DNA from: Sialis fuliginosa
Lineage: Eukaryota > Arthropoda > Insecta > Megaloptera > Sialidae
Direction: 5' to 3'
DNA length: 64,000 bases
Assembly (NCBI GenBank): GCA_961205875.1
Contig: OY540822.1
Location: 16,742,501 to 16,806,500, forward strand
In this document: piece by piece, positions 23,629 through 37,246 of the stretch
Numbering within the stretch: the first letter of the stretch is position 1
How the letters are laid out: each line of letters opens with the position of its first letter
Notes under the pieces: model-generated
Told to the model about the DNA's origin: nothing
Seen by the model: the letters and a program-made list of their open reading frames with translations, nothing else
Database searches by the model: none
Made by a program: the position numbers and the translations under genes

Positions 23629-24255
23629 CCATCAGAAAATCCTGTGGATTATTAGAATAGAAAAGGATTTCATTCTATTATATTACAAGGTATTCTATTA
23701 TTTTATGTAACTTTATATGTATAACATATTAATAAAATCGTTTTATTGTAGGTGTTTGTGATCATCGAGCACGTTTTATCGATGTTTTTGTTGGAATGCC
23801 AGGGCGAATGCATGACGCAAAGGTTTTTCGGAATAGTCCCATTTTTCATCGACTGAACAATGAAGAAATTCCACTCTTGCCGGGGAACATGCACATAATT
23901 GGTGACTCTGCGTATCCACTACAGAAAAATGTAGGTAATGACACCATTTCGTGATAATGGCCATCTAACACCTGCACAAAGGCTATATAATAGAAAATTC
24001 AACTCTATTAGATCAATTATTGAAAGGGCATTTGGTCTTTTGAAAGTCAAATTTCGTAGACTGAAGTACCTCTATATTACTGATTTTCAACTAGGCAATA
24101 AGATAACAGCTTGTTGCATCTTGCATAGTTTTATAATAAACCGAAATGACGTTAATTTTGAAGATGAAGAATTCAACATTGATGAGGCAGATAATGTTGT
24201 AGAAAAAGAATTCAATCAGGAAGCTAATGAAAAAAGAAATATCATATCTTTTTGA
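23629..24255 (+). pseudogene. PIF/Harbinger (HARBI1-like) transposase remnant with intron, stop and frameshift
   Basis: An exon at 23629-23689 (acceptor TTTTAG, donor GTATTC) encodes PSENPVDY, a TAG stop, then NRKGFHSIILQ. The next exon starts at 23752 (acceptor TTGTAG) with GVCDHRARFIDVFVGMPGRM, HDAKVFRNS and GDSAYPL. At about 23935 the frame shifts, then MTPFRDNGHLTPAQRLYNRK and IERAFGLLK run on to a stop at 24255. These are the DDE_Tnp_4 blocks, with the catalytic GDS aspartate and the ERAFG glutamate region still present. The N-terminal third, including the AIDGTH block, is missing; upstream is satellite-like and unrelated DNA. The family normally excises and integrates DNA at TA-rich 3-bp targets. 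This copy cannot encode an active protein as it stands. Confidence 0.85.
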
Positions 24256-24414
24256 AGAGTTTGATTCTACCGCATTTATATAAAAAAAGAGTTTTACATA
24301 GCACTAAACAAATACCACAACAAATGCTTACCTGAAACCTTGCACCATTTAAAACATTTAACATCATTGGATCTTAAATTTCATATAATTCTTAGATTTC
24401 CTACAGTAGCAAAA
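24256..24414. other. AT-rich spacer after the Harbinger remnant
   Basis: No gene was recognised. It may include the 3' end of the Harbinger element, but no terminal inverted repeat could be paired. Confidence 0.4.
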
Positions 24415-25147
24415 TGGTTCTGATGTATATATGATGTGTGCCTGGTATAAGGTTTTCTCTACATGGTTCTGATGAATATATGACGTTCTGTGACTGGCGT
24501 AAATTATAATTGTGTACTTACATTTTGTGTATGAGTGTATTCGTTTGATTTTTACTTCCATGTTCTGAAATAAATGGAAGTATTGTAATACCATCGAAAA
24601 AAAGGTCTTCAGTTGTTTTTCAATAGAATGACTTTTTTTTAGTAATTATGAGTAAACTAATTACAGTTTATATAATTATATGATCAAAAAAAAAGTTATT
24701 CAGTTCAAAATTATAATAATTTTTTCAAATTTTACATATTTTGGGGCCCCCCGAGCTACTAGTTGTGGCCCTGATCATATCCCCCCCCCCAAACCCATCG
24801 CAAAAAGCTATCTACGCTACTGATCTGTTCTTGATATAACATTATGTCTAATCGACTGTATTTACTGGGATTTTTTAGTAAAATGTGAAAAACTCGAGTT
24901 GTAACGAACACCAACACGTATATGAGTGTTTTAACTTACGATCAAACTATACTACTAATTCATGTTTAATTTATTTTAATATGTAAAACTGAGTATAGTG
25001 TTCGAACTGTTACTTATTTTTAAACATTATATTTTATAATTTGCATTTAGAAAAATAAACAGTATGTCAATGATGAGATCCAAAAAACGATTTCTAGAAA
25101 CGGCTGTTTTCTCTACAGGTTCTGATGAATATATGATGTGTGCCTGG

Positions 25148-25800
25148 CAGACTTTTGTAGTTCACGAACGAACTAGTTCAAAAGAGCGCTCCCACACGAG
25201 AACTAGAGGAACTAGTTCGTATGCGCTCCGTTCTTTTAGTTCAATAGTTCCCGATACACTTCAAATACACTGTTCTAAAAATGAGATTGTACGATTTTTA
25301 TGTTTAATAATTTATGTTTTCAATACTTTATTACTAATTTGGATTTATTTTACTAAAGATATATTATATTAAATTTTTTTGGTTCACATGAATGCAATAT
25401 GTCTTTCAAAAGGACGTGATTTTTATACTATTTTATGACAATCATCAAAAAGGAATGTCACAGATTTTAATGAAATTTAAATATATTGCTTATATTACTC
25501 TACAGTAAATAATGTTTCAAAATATTCATATATATCGAGGGTTCGATTTAGAAAAAAGAAGATTATTGCAAATATATACATTTAAAAATATCGATCTTGT
25601 CTATAAATTAATAACGAATTCAAAATTGCAGCAGTTTGCATTTCTATCCAATCCAATATATCTAAATCAATAAATTTTGTCATCGTATAGTTCGGAAAAA
25701 AATTCTATGAACTAAAAGAACTAGAAGAACGAACTAGTTCATTAAAGATTACTGAACTATAGGGAGCGCTCTCTGTCATGAACTAAAATGCCCAACTCTA
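25148..25800 (+). mobile_element. hAT-like MITE copy at the left inversion junction
   Basis: A 653-bp element starting CAGACTTTTGTAGTTC and ending GCCCAACTCTA. The left flank is GTGCCTGG (minus-orientation minisatellite) and the right flank is ATTATAAT, so its two sides do not match. The matching GTGCCTGG is found next to the hAT end at 41888. This copy is therefore a recombinant. Confidence 0.88.
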
Positions 25801-25827
25801 ATTATAATTTACGCCAGTCACAGAACG

Positions 25828-26099
25828 TCATATATTCATCAGAACCATGTAGAGAAAACCTTATACCAGGCACTTATGATATATTCATCAGAACCTGTAG
25901 AGAAAACATTATACCAGGCACATATGATATATTCATCAGAACCTGTAGAGAAAACATTATACCAGGCACATATGATATATTCATCAGAACCTGTAGAGAA
26001 AACATTATACCTGGCACATATTATATATTCATCAGAACCTGTAGAGAAAACCTTATACCTGGCACACATCATATATTCATCAGAACCTGTAGAGAAAAC
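25828..26099 (+). repeat. 48-bp minisatellite, long type
   Basis: Between five and six tandem copies of a 48-bp repeat built on ATATTCATCAGAACCTGTAG, GAGAAAACMTTATACC and WGGCACA. Because 48 is divisible by three, open frames of 100-107 codons appear on both strands; they lack any coding evidence. Other arrays of this repeat: 27388-27513, 30343-30471, 31750-31843, 32728-32854, 35688-35812, 37096-37191, 38076-38203, 40998-41171, 41803-41887 and 42165-42345. Confidence 0.93.
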
Positions 26100-26702
26100 A
26101 GCCGTTTCTAGAAATCGTTTTTTGGATCTCATCATCGACATACTGTTTATTTTTCTAATTGCAAATTATAAAATATAATGTTTAAAAATAAGTAACAGTT
26201 TGAACACTATACTCAGTTTTACATATTAAAATAAATTAAACATGAATTAGTAGTATGGTTTGATCGTAAGTTAAAACACTCATATACGTGTTGGTGTTCG
26301 TTACAACTCTAGTTATTCACATTTTACTAAAAAATCCCAGTAAATACAGTCGATTAGACATAATGTTATATCAAGAACAGATCAGTAGCGTAGATAGCTT
26401 TTTGCGATGGGCTGGGGGGGGGGGATATGACCAGGGCCACAACTAGAAGCTTGGGGGGCCCCAAAATATGTAAAATTAAAAAAAATTATTATAATTTTGA
26501 ACTGAATAACCTTTTTTTTGATCATATAATTATATAAACTGTAATTAGTTTACTCATTATTACTAAAAAAAAGTCATTCTATTGAAAAACAACTGAAGAC
26601 CTTTTTTTCGATGGTATTACAATACTTCCATTTATTTCAGAACATGGAAGTAAAAATCAAACGAATACACTCATACACAAAATGTAAGTACACAATTATA
26701 AT

Positions 26703-27355
26703 TAGACTTGTGTAGTTCACGAACGAACTAGTTCAAAAGAGCGCTCCCACACGAGAACTAGAGGAACTAGTTCGTATGCGCTCCGTTCTTTTAGTTCAAT
26801 AGTTCCCGATACACTTCAAATACACTGTTCTAAAAATGAGATTGTACGATTTTTATGTTTAATAATTTATGTTTTCAATACTTTATTACTAATTTGGATT
26901 TATTTTACTAAAGATATATTATATTAAATTTTTTTGGTTCACATGAATGCAATATGTCTTTCAAAAGGACGTGATTTTTATACTATTTTATGACAATCAT
27001 CAAAAAGGAATGTCACAGATTTTAATGAAATTTAAATATATTGCTTATATTACTCTACAGTAAATAATGTTTCAAAATATTCATATATATCGAGGGTTCG
27101 ATTTAGAAAAAAGAAGATTATTGCAAATATATACATTTAAAAATATCGATCTTGTCTATAAATTAATAACGAATTCAAAATTGCAGCAGTTTGCATTTCT
27201 ATCCAATCCAATATATCTAAATCAATAAATTTTGTCATCGTATAGTTCGGAAAAAAATTCTATGAACTAAAAGAACTAGAAGAACGAACTAGTTCATTAA
27301 AGATTACTGAACTATAGGGAGCGCTCTCTGTCATGAACTAAAATGCCCAACTCTA
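26703..27355 (+). mobile_element. hAT-like MITE, 653 bp, TSD ATTATAAT
   Basis: Termini TAGACTTGTGTAGTTC and GCCCAACTCTA (reverse complement TAGAGTTGGGC) share TAGASTTG. ATTATAAT flanks both ends exactly (26695-26702 and 27356-27363). The empty site is seen at 41765-41780. The interior is rich in GAACTAGTTC palindromes and AGCGCTC near both ends; there is no transposase. The 8-bp duplication and termini indicate hAT. Confidence 0.9.
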
Positions 27356-28113
27356 ATTATAATTTACGCAAGTCACAGAACGTCATATATTCATCAGAAC
27401 CATGTAGAGAAAACCTTATACCAGGCACACATCATATATTCATCAGAACCTGTAGAGAAAACCTTATACCTGGCACACATCATATATTCATCAGAACCTG
27501 TAGAGAAAACAGCCGTTTCTAGAAATCGTTTTTTGGATCTCATCATCGACATACTGTTTATTTTTCTAATTGCAAATTATAAAATATAATGTTTAAAAAT
27601 AAGTAACAGTTTGAACACTATACTCAGTTTTACATATTAAAATAAATTAAACATGAATTAGTAGTATAGTTTGATCGTAAGTTAAAACACTCATATACGT
27701 GTTGGTGTTCGTTACAACTCTAGTTATTCACATTTTACTAAAAAATCCCAGTAAATACAGTCGATTAGACATAATGTTATATCAAGAACAGATCAGTAGC
27801 GTAGATAGCTTTTTGCGATGGGCTGGGGGGGGGGGATATGACCAGGGCCACAACTAGAAGCTTGGGGGGCCCCAAAATATGTAAAATTAAAAAAAATTAT
27901 TATAATTTTGAACTGAATAACCTTTTTTTTGATCATATAATTATATAAACTGTAATTAGTTTACTCATTATTACTAAAAAAAAGTCATTCTATTGAAAAA
28001 CAACTGAAGACCTTTTTTTCGATGGTATTACAATACTTCCATTTATTTCAGAACATGGAAGTAAAAATCAAACGAATACACTCATACACAAAATGTAAGT
28101 ACACAATTATAAT

Positions 28114-28766
28114 TAGACTTGTGTAGTTCACGAACGAACTAGTTCAAAAGAGCGCTCCCACACGAGAACTAGAGGAACTAGTTCGTATGCGCTCCGTTCT
28201 TTTAGTTCAATAGTTCCCGATACACTTCAAATACACTGTTCTAAAAATGAGATTGTACGATTTTTATGTTTAATAATTTATGTTTTCAATACTTTATTAC
28301 TAATTTGGATTTATTTTACTAAAGATATATTATATTAAATTTTTTTGGTTCACATGAATGCAATATGTCTTTCAAAAGGACGTGATTTTTATACTATTTT
28401 ATGACAATCATCAAAAAGGAATGTCACAGATTTTAATGAAATTTAAATATATTGCTTATATTACTCTACAGTAAATAATGTTTCAAAATATTCATATATA
28501 TCGAGGGTTCGATTTAGAAAAAAGAAGATTATTGCAAATATATACATTTAAAAATATCGATCTTGTCTATAAATTAATAACGAATTCAAAATTGCAGCAG
28601 TTTGCATTTCTATCCAATCCAATATATCTAAATCAATAAATTTTGTCATCGTATAGTTCGGAAAAAAATTCTATGAACTAAAAGAACTAGAAGAACGAAC
28701 TAGTTCATTAAAGATTACTGAACAATAGGGAGCGCTCTCTGTCATGAACTAAAATGCCCAACTCTA
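28114..28766 (+). mobile_element. hAT-like MITE copy
   Basis: 653 bp, same termini and ATTATAAT flanks as the copy at 26703. It was amplified with its unit, not inserted separately, since every plus-strand copy sits at the same base of the spacer. Confidence 0.9.
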
Positions 28767-28793
28767 ATTATAATTTACGCCAGTCACAGAACG

Positions 28794-29065
28794 TCATATA
28801 TTCATCAGAACCATGTAGAGAAAACCTTATACCAGGCACTTATGATATATTCATCAGAACCTGTAGAGAAAACATTATACCAGGCACATATGATATATTC
28901 ATCAGAACCTGTAGAGAAAACATTATACCAGGCACATATGATATATTCATCAGAACCTGTAGAGAAAACATTATACCTGGCACATATTATATATTCATCA
29001 GAACCTGTAGAGAAAACCTTATACCTGGCACACATCATATATTCATCAGAACCTGTAGAGAAAAC
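28794..29065 (+). repeat. 48-bp minisatellite, long type
   Basis: Same variant order as the array at 25828-26099 (CTTATG, CATATG, CATATG, CATATT, CACATC), showing that the two were copied as blocks. Confidence 0.92.
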
Positions 29066-29657
29066 AGCCGTTTCTAGAAATCGTTTTTTGGATCTCATCA
29101 TCGACATACTGTTTATTTTTCTAATTGCAAATTATAAAATATAATGTTTAAAAATAAGTAACAGTTTGAACACTATACTCAGTTTTACATATTAAAATAA
29201 ATTAAACATGAATTAGTAGTATGGTTTGATCGTAAGTTAAAACACTTCGTTACAACTCTAGTTATTCACATTTTACTAAAAAATCCCAGTAAATACAGTC
29301 GATTAGACATAATGTTATATCAAGAACAGATCAGTAGCGTAGATAGCTTTTTGCGATGGGCTGGGGGGGGGGGGGGGGGGATATGACCAGGGCCACAACT
29401 AGAAGCTTGGGGGGCCCCAAAATATGTAAAATTAAAAAAAATTATTATAATTTTGAACTGAATAACCTTTTTTTGATCATATAATTATATAAACTGTAAT
29501 TAGTTTACTCATTATTACTAAAAAAAAGTCATTCTATTGAAAAACAACTGAAGACCTTTTTTTCGATGGTATTACAATACTTCCATTTATTTCAGAACAT
29601 GGAAGTAAAAATCAAACGAATACACTCATACACAAAATGTAAGTACACAATTATAAT

Positions 29658-30310
29658 TAGACTTGTGTAGTTCACGAACGAACTAGTTCAAAAGAGCGCT
29701 CCCACACGAGAACTAGAGGAACTAGTTCGTATGCGCTCCGTTCTTTTAGTTCAATAGTTCCCGATACACTTCAAATACACTGTTCTAAAAATGAGATTGT
29801 ACGATTTTTATGTTTAATAATTTATGTTTTCAATACTTTATTACTAATTTGGATTTATTTTACTAAAGATATATTATATTAAATTTTTTTGGTTCACATG
29901 AATGCAATATGTCTTTCAAAAGGACGTGATTTTTATACTATTTTATGACAATCATCAAAAAGGAATGTCACAGATTTTAATGAAATTTAAATATATTGCT
30001 TATATTACTCTACAGTAAATAATGTTTCAAAATATTCATATATATCGAGGGTTCGATTTAGAAAAAAGAAGATTATTGCAAATATATACATTTAAAAATA
30101 TCGATCTTGTCTATAAATTAATAACGAATTCAAAATTGCAGCAGTTTGCATTTCTATCCAATCCAATATATCTAAATCAATAAATTTTGTCATCGTATAG
30201 TTCGGAAAAAAATTCTATGAACTAAAAGAACTAGAAGAACGAACTAGTTCATTAAAGATTACTGAACTATAGGGAGCGCTCTCTGTCATGAACTAAAATG
30301 CCCAACTCTA
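29658..30310 (+). mobile_element. hAT-like MITE copy
   Basis: 653 bp at the same unit position; near-identical to its neighbours. Confidence 0.9.
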
Positions 30311-31068
30311 ATTATAATTTACGCAAGTCACAGAACGTCATATATTCATCAGAACCATGTAGAGAAAACCTTATACCAGGCACACATCATATATTCATCA
30401 GAACCTGTAGAGAAAACCTTATACCTGGCACACATCATATATTCATCAGAACCTGTAGAGAAAACAGCCGTTTCTAGAAATCGTTTTTTGGATCTCATCA
30501 TCGACATACTGTTTATTTTTCTAATTGCAAATTATAAAATATAATGTTTAAAAATAAGTAACAGTTTGAACACTATACTCAGTTTTACATATTAAAATAA
30601 ATTAAACATGAATTAGTAGTATAGTTTGATCGTAAGTTAAAACACTCATATACGTGTTGGTGTTCGTTACCACTCTAGTTATTCACATTTTACTAAAAAA
30701 TCCCAGTAAATACAGTCGATTAGACATAATGTTATATCAAGAACAGATCAGTAGCGTAGATAGCTTTTTGCGATGGGCTGGGGGGGGGGGATATGACCAG
30801 GGCCACAACTAGAAGCTTGGGGGGCCCCAAAATATGTAAAATTAAAAAAAATTATTATAATTTTGAACTGAATAACCTTTTTTTTGATCATATAATTATA
30901 TAAACTGTAATTAGTTTACTCATTATTACTAAAAAAAAGTCATTCTATTGAAAAACAACTGAAGACCTTTTTTTCGATGGTATTACAATACTTCCATTTA
31001 TTTCAGAACATGGAAGTAAAAATCAAACGAATACACTCATACACAAAATGTAAGTACACAATTATAAT

Positions 31069-31721
31069 TAGACTTGTGTAGTTCACGAACGAACTAGTTC
31101 AAAAGAGCGCTCCCACACGAGAACTAGAGGAACTAGTTCGTATGCGCTCCGTTCTTTTAGTTCAATAGTTCCCGATACACTTCAAATACACTGTTCTAAA
31201 AATGAGATTGTACGATTTTTATGTTTAATAATTTATGTTTTCAATACTTTATTACTAATTTGGATTTATTTTACTAAAGATATATTATATTAAATTTTTT
31301 TGGTTCACATGAATGCAATATGTCTTTCAAAAGGACGTGATTTTTATACTATTTTATGACAATCATCAAAAAGGAATGTCACAGATTTTAATGAAATTTA
31401 AATATATTGCTTATATTACTCTACAGTAAATAATGTTTCAAAATATTCATATATATCGAGGGTTCGATTTAGAAAAAAGAAGATTATTGCAAATATATAC
31501 ATTTAAAAATATCGATCTTGTCTATAAATTAATAACGAATTCAAAATTGCAGCAGTTTGCATTTCTATCCAATCCAATATATCTAAATCAATAAATTTTG
31601 TCATCGTATAGTTCGGAAAAAAATTCTATGAACTAAAAGAACTAGAAGAACGAACTAGTTCATTAAAGATTACTGAACTATAGGGAGCGCTCTCTGTCAT
31701 GAACTAAAATGCCCAACTCTA
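31069..31721 (+). mobile_element. hAT-like MITE copy, unit with Helitron
   Basis: 653 bp; followed by the two-copy minisatellite that the Helitron at 31844 interrupts. Confidence 0.9.
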
Positions 31722-31843
31722 ATTATAATTTACGCAAGTCACAGAACGTTATATATTCATCAGAACCATGTAGAGAAAACCTTATACCAGGCACACATCA
31801 TATATTCATCAGAACCTGTAGAGAAAACCTTATACCAGGCACA

Positions 31844-31867
31844 TCCTTAATATATATAAAGCTCAAC

Positions 31868-31898
<31 letters not shown>

Positions 31899-32727
31899 CG
31901 TTAGTTACCTTATCACTCGAGAACCACTTATCCGATTTACGAGTTTTTTTTTTTAATTCATAGGTACGTTCTCTGGCCAGGTTATAGGCTATATTTTTTT
32001 ACGTTAGGTAACATAACAACAAAGCAGTGATGATAATAGTAAATCAAGTCGGAAAAAATTTTGCCGTCGGCGCGCTGTTTTGTAATACGCTGCCTAAACC
32101 GTTCAATATAGAACAAAATAATGTATTAAAGAATTGTGTAGAATCAAAAGTTCTACAATTAAGTCAGCGACACGATATGTCTAACTTTTATATTTAAGCC
32201 ACAATGACTGCTTTTATGTTACAAAAAAAACATAAAATATTTGGATTTTGTTTACATGGACTTATGACCTGCAAAACATTAATCCTTATCGAAATAAATG
32301 ATTTCATCGTCATAAGTACTTAATGTAGATATAGTTTGCCATTTACAGCATCCAATTTGGTCGTATAGTTTAGAAAATATCTTAAAATATATTTATAAAG
32401 GTAACATTTTAAATGTATGGTGTCGTGCCGCATCGAAGCGATGTACATCAGACTGGATTCGCTTACGTTCGGTAGATATTCGGAGTCCCTCGGCTGACGT
32501 TTGAGTTAATTTTGTTTTCAATAATTAACATTTAAATTTAAACAGAACACAAATTATTTGTACTTTTTTCTTCTGATTCGTTTTTGTTAGGTAATTTAGG
32601 TATTGATAAATTATTATTACAATAATAACTAATCGTGTTTGTACTTAATTAATTAAACTATATTTTTCAAAAATCCTAAACAATAATTCCGTAGTCTACG
32701 CGAGCGAAGCCGCGTGGGCCCAGCTAG
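31844..32727 (+). mobile_element. Non-autonomous Helitron, 884 bp
   Basis: Starts TCCTTAATATATATAAAGC and ends with a hairpin (ACGCG...CGCGT) about ten bases before CTAG. It interrupts the minisatellite exactly between A and T: CCAGGCACA on the left and TATGATATATT on the right recreate the uninterrupted repeat with no duplication, as expected for Helitrons. A CTGT tetranucleotide run lies near the 5' end. No Rep/helicase coding is present. Confidence 0.9.
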
Positions 32728-33463
32728 TATGATATATTGATCAGAACCTGTAGAGAAAACATTATACCAGGCACATATCATATATTCATCAGAACCTGTA
32801 GAGAAAACCTTATACCAGGCACATATCATATATTCATCAGAACCTGTAGAGAAAACAGCCGTTTCTAGAAATCGTTTTTTTGATCTCATCATCGACATAC
32901 TGTTTATTTTTCTAATTGCAAATTATAAAATATAATGTTTAAAAATAAGTAACAGTTTGAACACTATACTCAGTTTTACATATTAAAATAAATTAAACAT
33001 GAATTAGTAGTATAGTTTGATCGTAAGTTAAAACACTCATATACGTGTTGGTGTTCGTTACAACTCGAGTTTTTCACATTTTACTAAAAAATCCCAGTAA
33101 ATACAGTCGATTAGACATAATGTTATATCAAGAACAGATCAGTAGCGTAGATAGCTTTTTGCGATGGGCTGGGGGGGGGGGGGGGATATGACCAGGGCCA
33201 CAACTAGAAGCTTGGGGGGCCCCAAAATATGTAAAATTAAAAAAAATTATTATAATTTTGAACTGAATAACCTTTTTTTTGATCATATAATTATATAAAC
33301 TGTAATTAGTTTACTCATTATTACTAAAAAAAAGTCATTCTATTGAAAAACAACTGAAGACCTTTTTTTCGATGGTATTACAATACTTCCATTTATTTCA
33401 GAACATGGAAGTAAAAATCAAACGAATACACTCATACACAAAATGTAAGTACACAATTATAAT

Positions 33464-34116
33464 TAGACTTGTGTAGTTCACGAACGAACTAGTTCAAAAG
33501 AGCGCTCCCACACGAGAACTAGAGGAACTAGTTCGTATGCGCTCCGTTCTTTTAGTTCAATAGTTCCCGATACACTTCAAATACACTGTTCTAAAAATGA
33601 GATTGTACGATTTTTATGTTTAATAATTTATGTTTTCAATACTTTATTACTAATTTGGATTTATTTTACTAAAGATATATTATATAAAATTTTTTTGGTT
33701 CACATGAATGCAATATGTCTTTCAAAAGGACGTGATTTTTATACTATTTTATGACAATCATCAAAAAGGAATGTCACAGATTTTAATGAAATTTAAATAT
33801 ATTGCTTATATTACTCTACAGTAAATAATGTTTCAAAATATTCATATATATCGAGGGTTCGATTTAGAAAAAAGAAGATTATTGCAAATATATACATTTA
33901 AAAATATCGATCTTGTCTATAAATTAATAACGAATTCAAAATTGCAGCAGTTTGCATTTCTATCCAATCCAATATATCTAAATCAATAAATTTTGTCATC
34001 GTATAGTTCGGAAAAAAATTCTATGAACTAAAAGAACTAGAAGAACGAACTAGTTCATTAAAGATTACTGAACAATAGGGAGCGCTCTCTGTCATGAACT
34101 AAAATGCCCAACTCTA
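33464..34116 (+). mobile_element. hAT-like MITE copy
   Basis: 653 bp. It carries TATATAAAATTTTTTTGG where most copies have TATATTAAA, a variant shared with the copies at 38811 and 40317. Confidence 0.9.
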
Positions 34117-34143
34117 ATTATAATTTACGCCAGTCACAGAACG

Positions 34144-34413
34144 TCATATATTCATCAGAACCATGTAGAGAAAACCTTATACCAGGCACTTATGAGATAT
34201 TCATCAGAACCTGTAGAGAAAACATTATACCAGGCACATATGATATATTCATCAGAACCTGTAGAGAAAACATTATACCAGGCACATATGATATATTCAT
34301 CAGAACCTGTAGAGAAAACATTATACCTGGCACATATTATATATTCATCAGAACCTGTAGAGAAAACCTTATACCTGGCACATATCATATATTCATCAGA
34401 ACCTGTAGAGAAA
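34144..34413 (+). repeat. 48-bp minisatellite, long type
   Basis: As 28794-29065 but with CTTATGAGAT in the first full unit and CATATC in the last. Confidence 0.92.
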
Positions 34414-35005
34414 ACAGCCGTTTCTAGAAATCGTTTTTTGGATCTCATCATCGACATACTGTTTATTTTTCTAATTGCAAATTATAAAATATAATGTTTA
34501 AAAATAAGTAACAGTTTGAACACTATACTCAGTTTTACATATTAAAATAAATTAAACATGAATTAGTAGTATGGTTTGATCGTAAGTTAAAACACTTCGT
34601 TACAACTCTAGTTATTCACATTTTACTAAAAAATCCCAGTAAATACAGTCGATTAGACATAATGTTATATCAAGAACAGATCAGTAGCGTAGATAGCTTT
34701 TTGCGATGGGCTGGGGGGGGGGGGGGGGATATGACCAGGGCCACAACTAGAAGCTTGGGGGGCCCCAAAATATGTAAAATTAAAAAAAATTATTATAATT
34801 TTGAACTGAATAACCTTTTTTTGATCATATAATTATATAAACTGTAATTAGTTTACTCATTATTACTAAAAAAAAGTCATTCTATTGAAAAACAACTGAA
34901 GACCTTTTTTTCGATGGTATTACAATACTTCCATTTATTTCAGAACATGGAAGTAAAAATCAAACGAATACACTCATACACAAAATGTAAGTACACAATT
35001 ATAAT

Positions 35006-35658
35006 TAGACTTGTGTAGTTCACGAACGAACTAGTTCAAAAGAGCGCTCCCACACGAGAACTAGAGGAACTAGTTCGTATGCGCTCCGTTCTTTTAGTTC
35101 AATAGTTCCCGATACACTTCAAATACACTGTTCTAAAAATGAGATTGTACGATTTTTATGTTTAATAATTTATGTTTTCAATACTTTATTACTAATTTGG
35201 ATTTATTTTACTAAAGATATATTATATTAAATTTTTTTGGTTCACATGAATGCAATATGTCTTTCAAAAGGACGTGATTTTTATACTATTTTATGACAAT
35301 CATCAAAAAGGAATGTCACAGATTTTAATGAAATTTAAATATATTGCTTATATTACTCTACAGTAAATAATGTTTCAAAATATTCATATATATCGAGGGT
35401 TCGATTTAGAAAAAAGAAGATTATTGCAAATATATACATTTAAAAATATCGATCTTGTCTATAAATTAATAACGAATTCAAAATTGCAGCAGTTTGCATT
35501 TCTATCCAATCCAATATATCTAAATCAATAAATTTTGTCATCGTATAGTTCGGAAAAAAATTCTATGAACTAAAAGAACTAGAAGAACGAACTAGTTCAT
35601 TAAAGATTACTGAACTATAGGGAGCGCTCTCTGTCATGAACTAAAATGCCCAACTCTA
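35006..35658 (+). mobile_element. hAT-like MITE copy
   Basis: 653 bp; equivalent to 29658 in the previous 5.35-kb higher-order repeat. Confidence 0.9.
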
Positions 35659-36416
35659 ATTATAATTTACGCAAGTCACAGAACGTCATATATTCATCAG
35701 AACCATGTAGAGAAAACCTTATACCAGGCACACATCATATATTCATCAGAACCTGTAGAGAAAACCTTATACCTGGCACACATCATATATTCATCAGAAC
35801 CTGTAGAGAAAACAGCCGTTTCTAGAAATCGTTTTTTGGATCTCATCATCGACATACTGTTTATTTTTCTAATTGCAAATTATAAAATATAATGTTTAAA
35901 AATAAGTAACAGTTTGAACACTATACTCAGTTTTACATATTAAAATAAATTAAACATGAATTAGTAGTATAGTTTGATCGTAAGTTAAAACACTCATATA
36001 CGTGTTGGTGTTCGTTACCACTCTAGTTATTCACATTTTACTAAAAAATCCCAGTAAATACAGTCGATTAGACATAATGTTATATCAAGAACAGATCAGT
36101 AGCGTAGATAGCTTTTTGCGATGGGCTGGGGGGGGGGGATATGACCAGGGCCACAACTAGAAGCTTGGGGGGCCCCAAAATATGTAAAATTAAAAAAAAT
36201 TATTATAATTTTGAACTGAATAACCTTTTTTTTGATCATATAATTATATAAACTGTAATTAGTTTACTCATTATTACTAAAAAAAAGTCATTCTATTGAA
36301 AAACAACTGAAGACCTTTTTTTCGATGGTATTACAATACTTCCATTTATTTCAGAACATGGAAGTAAAAATCAAACGAATACACTCATACACAAAATGTA
36401 AGTACACAATTATAAT

Positions 36417-37069
36417 TAGACTTGTGTAGTTCACGAACGAACTAGTTCAAAAGAGCGCTCCCACACGAGAACTAGAGGAACTAGTTCGTATGCGCTCCGT
36501 TCTTTTAGTTCAATAGTTCCCGATACACTTCAAATACACTGTTCTAAAAATGAGATTGTACGATTTTTATGTTTAATAATTTATGTTTTCAATACTTTAT
36601 TACTAATTTGGATTTATTTTACTAAAGATATATTATATTAAATTTTTTTGGTTCACATGAATGCAATATGTCTTTCAAAAGGACGTGATTTTTATACTAT
36701 TTTATGACAATCATCAAAAAGGAATGTCACAGATTTTAATGAAATTTAAATATATTGCTTATATTACTCTACAGTAAATAATGTTTCAAAATATTCATAT
36801 ATATCGAGGGTTCGATTTAGAAAAAAGAAGATTATTGCAAATATATACATTTAAAAATATCGATCTTGTCTATAAATTAATAACGAATTCAAAATTGCAG
36901 CAGTTTGCATTTCTATCCAATCCAATATATCTAAATCAATAAATTTTGTCATCGTATAGTTCGGAAAAAAATTCTATGAACTAAAAGAACTAGAAGAACG
37001 AACTAGTTCATTAAAGATTACTGAACTATAGGGAGCGCTCTCTGTCATGAACTAAAATGCCCAACTCTA
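36417..37069 (+). mobile_element. hAT-like MITE copy, unit with second Helitron
   Basis: 653 bp; equivalent to 31069, offset 5348 bp. Confidence 0.9.
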
Positions 37070-37191
37070 ATTATAATTTACGCAAGTCACAGAACGTTAT
37101 ATATTCATCAGAACCATGTAGAGAAAACCTTATACCAGGCACACATCATATATTCATCAGAACCTGTAGAGAAAACCTTATACCAGGCACA

Positions 37192-37215
37192 TCCTTAATA
37201 TATATAAAGCTCAAC

Positions 37216-37246
<31 letters not shown>

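Noticed and set aside
25064-25372. 102-codon open frame spanning the left inversion junction
   Set aside because: It is a chance fusion of minus-orientation unit sequence with the hAT MITE.
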